NCBI GenBank assembly: GCA_947456995.1
Contig: CANGVB010000001.1
Coordinates: 1-23,223, forward strand
Direction of reading: 5' to 3'
DNA: 23,223 nucleotides
DNA from: Bryobacteraceae bacterium
GTDB taxonomy: Bacteria; Acidobacteriota; Terriglobia; Bryobacterales; Bryobacteraceae
In this document: positions 22,121 through 23,223 of the stretch, in pieces
Position numbering within the stretch: position 1 is the first letter of the stretch
How the letters are laid out: every line of letters begins with the position of its first letter
The notes under the pieces: generated by a model
Told to the model about the DNA's origin: nothing
Database searches by the model: none
What the model saw: only the letters and a program-made list of their open reading frames with translations
Program-made: the position numbers and the translations under genes

Positions 22121-23223
22121 ATGGTAAAACCCAATGATATGGACAGTTGGGAGGAGTTGGCTGGACTCCACGAAAAGGCGCTGCAGCAGCCCCGTGAAGA
22201 TCGGGTTCGTTTCGTTGTCGAGAACACGACCGATGCAGCGCTACGGGCCGAAGTATTGTCGATGCTCGAGGCAGGGGAGTTGGAGTATCTGGAGCGGGGA
22301 TTGGGGGTGGATCTGGAGTATGTTGCCGATCCGCTGTTGGGGACTTTGGCTGGGAACTGCCGGTTGGAAGTGAAGCTGGGTGAAGGCGGAATGGGGTCGG
22401 TGTATGAGGCGGTGCGGACGCTGGAATGGGGAGCCGAGCAAAGGGTAGCTGTAAAGATTTGGCACCGGGCGGGGCTCAGCGCCGCAGAAGTGCAGAGAGA
22501 AGCAGCAGTGCTGGGGAAACTGGAAGACCCCGGGATCGCTCGTCTGCTGGACACGGGGATTACCGCAAGCGGCCAAGCCTATCTGGTGATGGAGTTGGTG
22601 AAGGGTAAGCCACTCACCGAGTATGCGCAGGGTAAGACCCTCGAAGAAAAACTGATTTTGTCTGAGCGGCTTTGTCAGGTGGTTGAAGCAGCGCATCGGG
22701 CGCTGATTGCTCATAGGGATATCAAGCCCAGCAATGTGCTGGTGACGGAGGAGGGCGCACTGAAGCTGATCGATTTTGGGATCAGCAAGTCGATGGACGA
22801 TGAAGCAAAAACAATCGAAGCGCGCATGACCCCACGTTATGCGAGCCCGGAGCAGTTGCGGGGAGATTCGATCACAACGGCAACCGACATCTATTCGATG
22901 GGTGTGGTGATGTATGAGCTGCTGACGGGACGGAATCCGTTTGCGGGCCTCAGCGGACTGACACTGGCGACGGCAATTCATGAGGGAAAAGTAGACCGGC
23001 CGGATTTGCCAACCGAATTAGCAAGTATTGTTTTGAAGGCGATGGCGCGCAAGCCTGAGGAGCGCTACGAGAGTGTGGTGGCTCTGAGGGAGGATCTGGG
23101 GCGGTACCGCCGCCGGGAGCCCGTAGCGGCGGTTGAAGCGACGTGGGGCTACAGGGCACGGAAGTTTGTGGTGCGGCAGCGCTGGGCGCTTGCCCTGGCA
23201 GGGGCAGTGATTTTTCTGGTTGC
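22121..23223 (+). CDS. Serine/threonine protein kinase (3' end outside window)
   Basis: These are the first 367 residues of a PknB-type kinase that stays open to the window edge. An N-terminal extension (1 to about 80, with QPREDRVRFV and ALRAEVLSMLEA) resembles the segment that precedes many acidobacterial and planctomycete kinases. The kinase domain (about 82-330) is complete: glycine loop LGEGGMGSVYEA (86-97), K112 in AVKIW, HRDIKPSN with D200, DFG at 218-220, ASPE at 241-244, and TDIYSMGVVMYELLTG. A membrane helix begins near 355 (RWALALAGAVIFLV). By family habit the missing part is probably a periplasmic or TPR region. The start is ATG 22121; no strong ribosome site is seen, and ATG 22139 is a poorer alternative. 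Confidence 0.95.
   Translation, partial: MVKPNDMDSWEELAGLHEKALQQPREDRVRFVVENTTDAALRAEVLSMLEAGELEYLERGLGVDLEYVADPLLGTLAGNCRLEVKLGEGGMGSVYEAVRTLEWGAEQRVAVKIWHRAGLSAAEVQREAAVLGKLEDPGIARLLDTGITASGQAYLVMELVKGKPLTEYAQGKTLEEKLILSERLCQVVEAAHRALIAHRDIKPSNVLVTEEGALKLIDFGISKSMDDEAKTIEARMTPRYASPEQLRGDSITTATDIYSMGVVMYELLTGRNPFAGLSGLTLATAIHEGKVDRPDLPTELASIVLKAMARKPEERYESVVALREDLGRYRRREPVAAVEATWGYRARKFVVRQRWALALAGAVIFLV

Noticed and set aside
1..23223. Search for tRNA, rRNA, riboswitch (including a B12 riboswitch), IS or phage genes
   Set aside because: None recognised by eye; in particular the gaps before the B12-related genes (56 bp and 15 bp) are too short for a cobalamin riboswitch.

Overview
The window looks like chromosomal DNA from an acidobacterium, most likely of the Bryobacter/Solibacter group. 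This is inferred from gene content, not from a search. The clues are a Ser/Thr kinase with the acidobacterial-type N-terminal extension, a membrane one-component regulator (CadC-type winged helix plus TolB-like propeller), a giant propeller hybrid histidine kinase, a PEP-CTERM protein, Asp-box propeller proteins and a DUF1684 protein. No tRNA, rRNA, IS element, phage gene or CRISPR array was seen.

Left part (1-6286). The 3' end of fhs is followed by about 300 bases of AT-richer non-coding DNA. Next come a papain-like cysteine peptidase (-) and a divergent small exported protein (+). A DUF1684 protein (-) then diverges from an SMP-30/gluconolactonase-like protein (+). The latter leads a tight run with a Nudix hydrolase, whose start appears damaged by a one-base deletion, and mutS2.

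Middle (6283-12962). A minus-strand operon reads cobalamin-binding (mutase small-domain) protein > NYN-domain RNase-like protein with an Arg-Asp repeat and two LOTUS-like domains > RidA. Diverging from it, a plus-strand operon reads secreted Asp-box propeller > OmpA-like outer-membrane protein > PduO-type cobalamin adenosyltransferase. The cobalamin-binding protein and the enzyme that makes adenosylcobalamin therefore sit about 3.6 kb apart, which suggests a shared adenosylcobalamin economy.

Right part (12959-23223). A winged-helix/TolB-propeller membrane regulator (-) diverges from a secreted sphingomyelinase-like phosphodiesterase with extra N-terminal domains, which is followed by a PEP-CTERM protein. 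An inverted repeat lies in the shared 186-bp control region. A hybrid histidine kinase/response regulator (-) then diverges from a Ser/Thr kinase (+) that runs off the window.

The layout is very compact. All four convergent gene pairs overlap at their 3' ends, and two of them share the same interlocked TTAA stop. The best leads are the NYN-RD-LOTUS protein, the multidomain secreted phosphodiesterase with its PEP-CTERM neighbour and operator-like repeat, and the broken Nudix start. I did not find a clearly undescribed multi-gene system.
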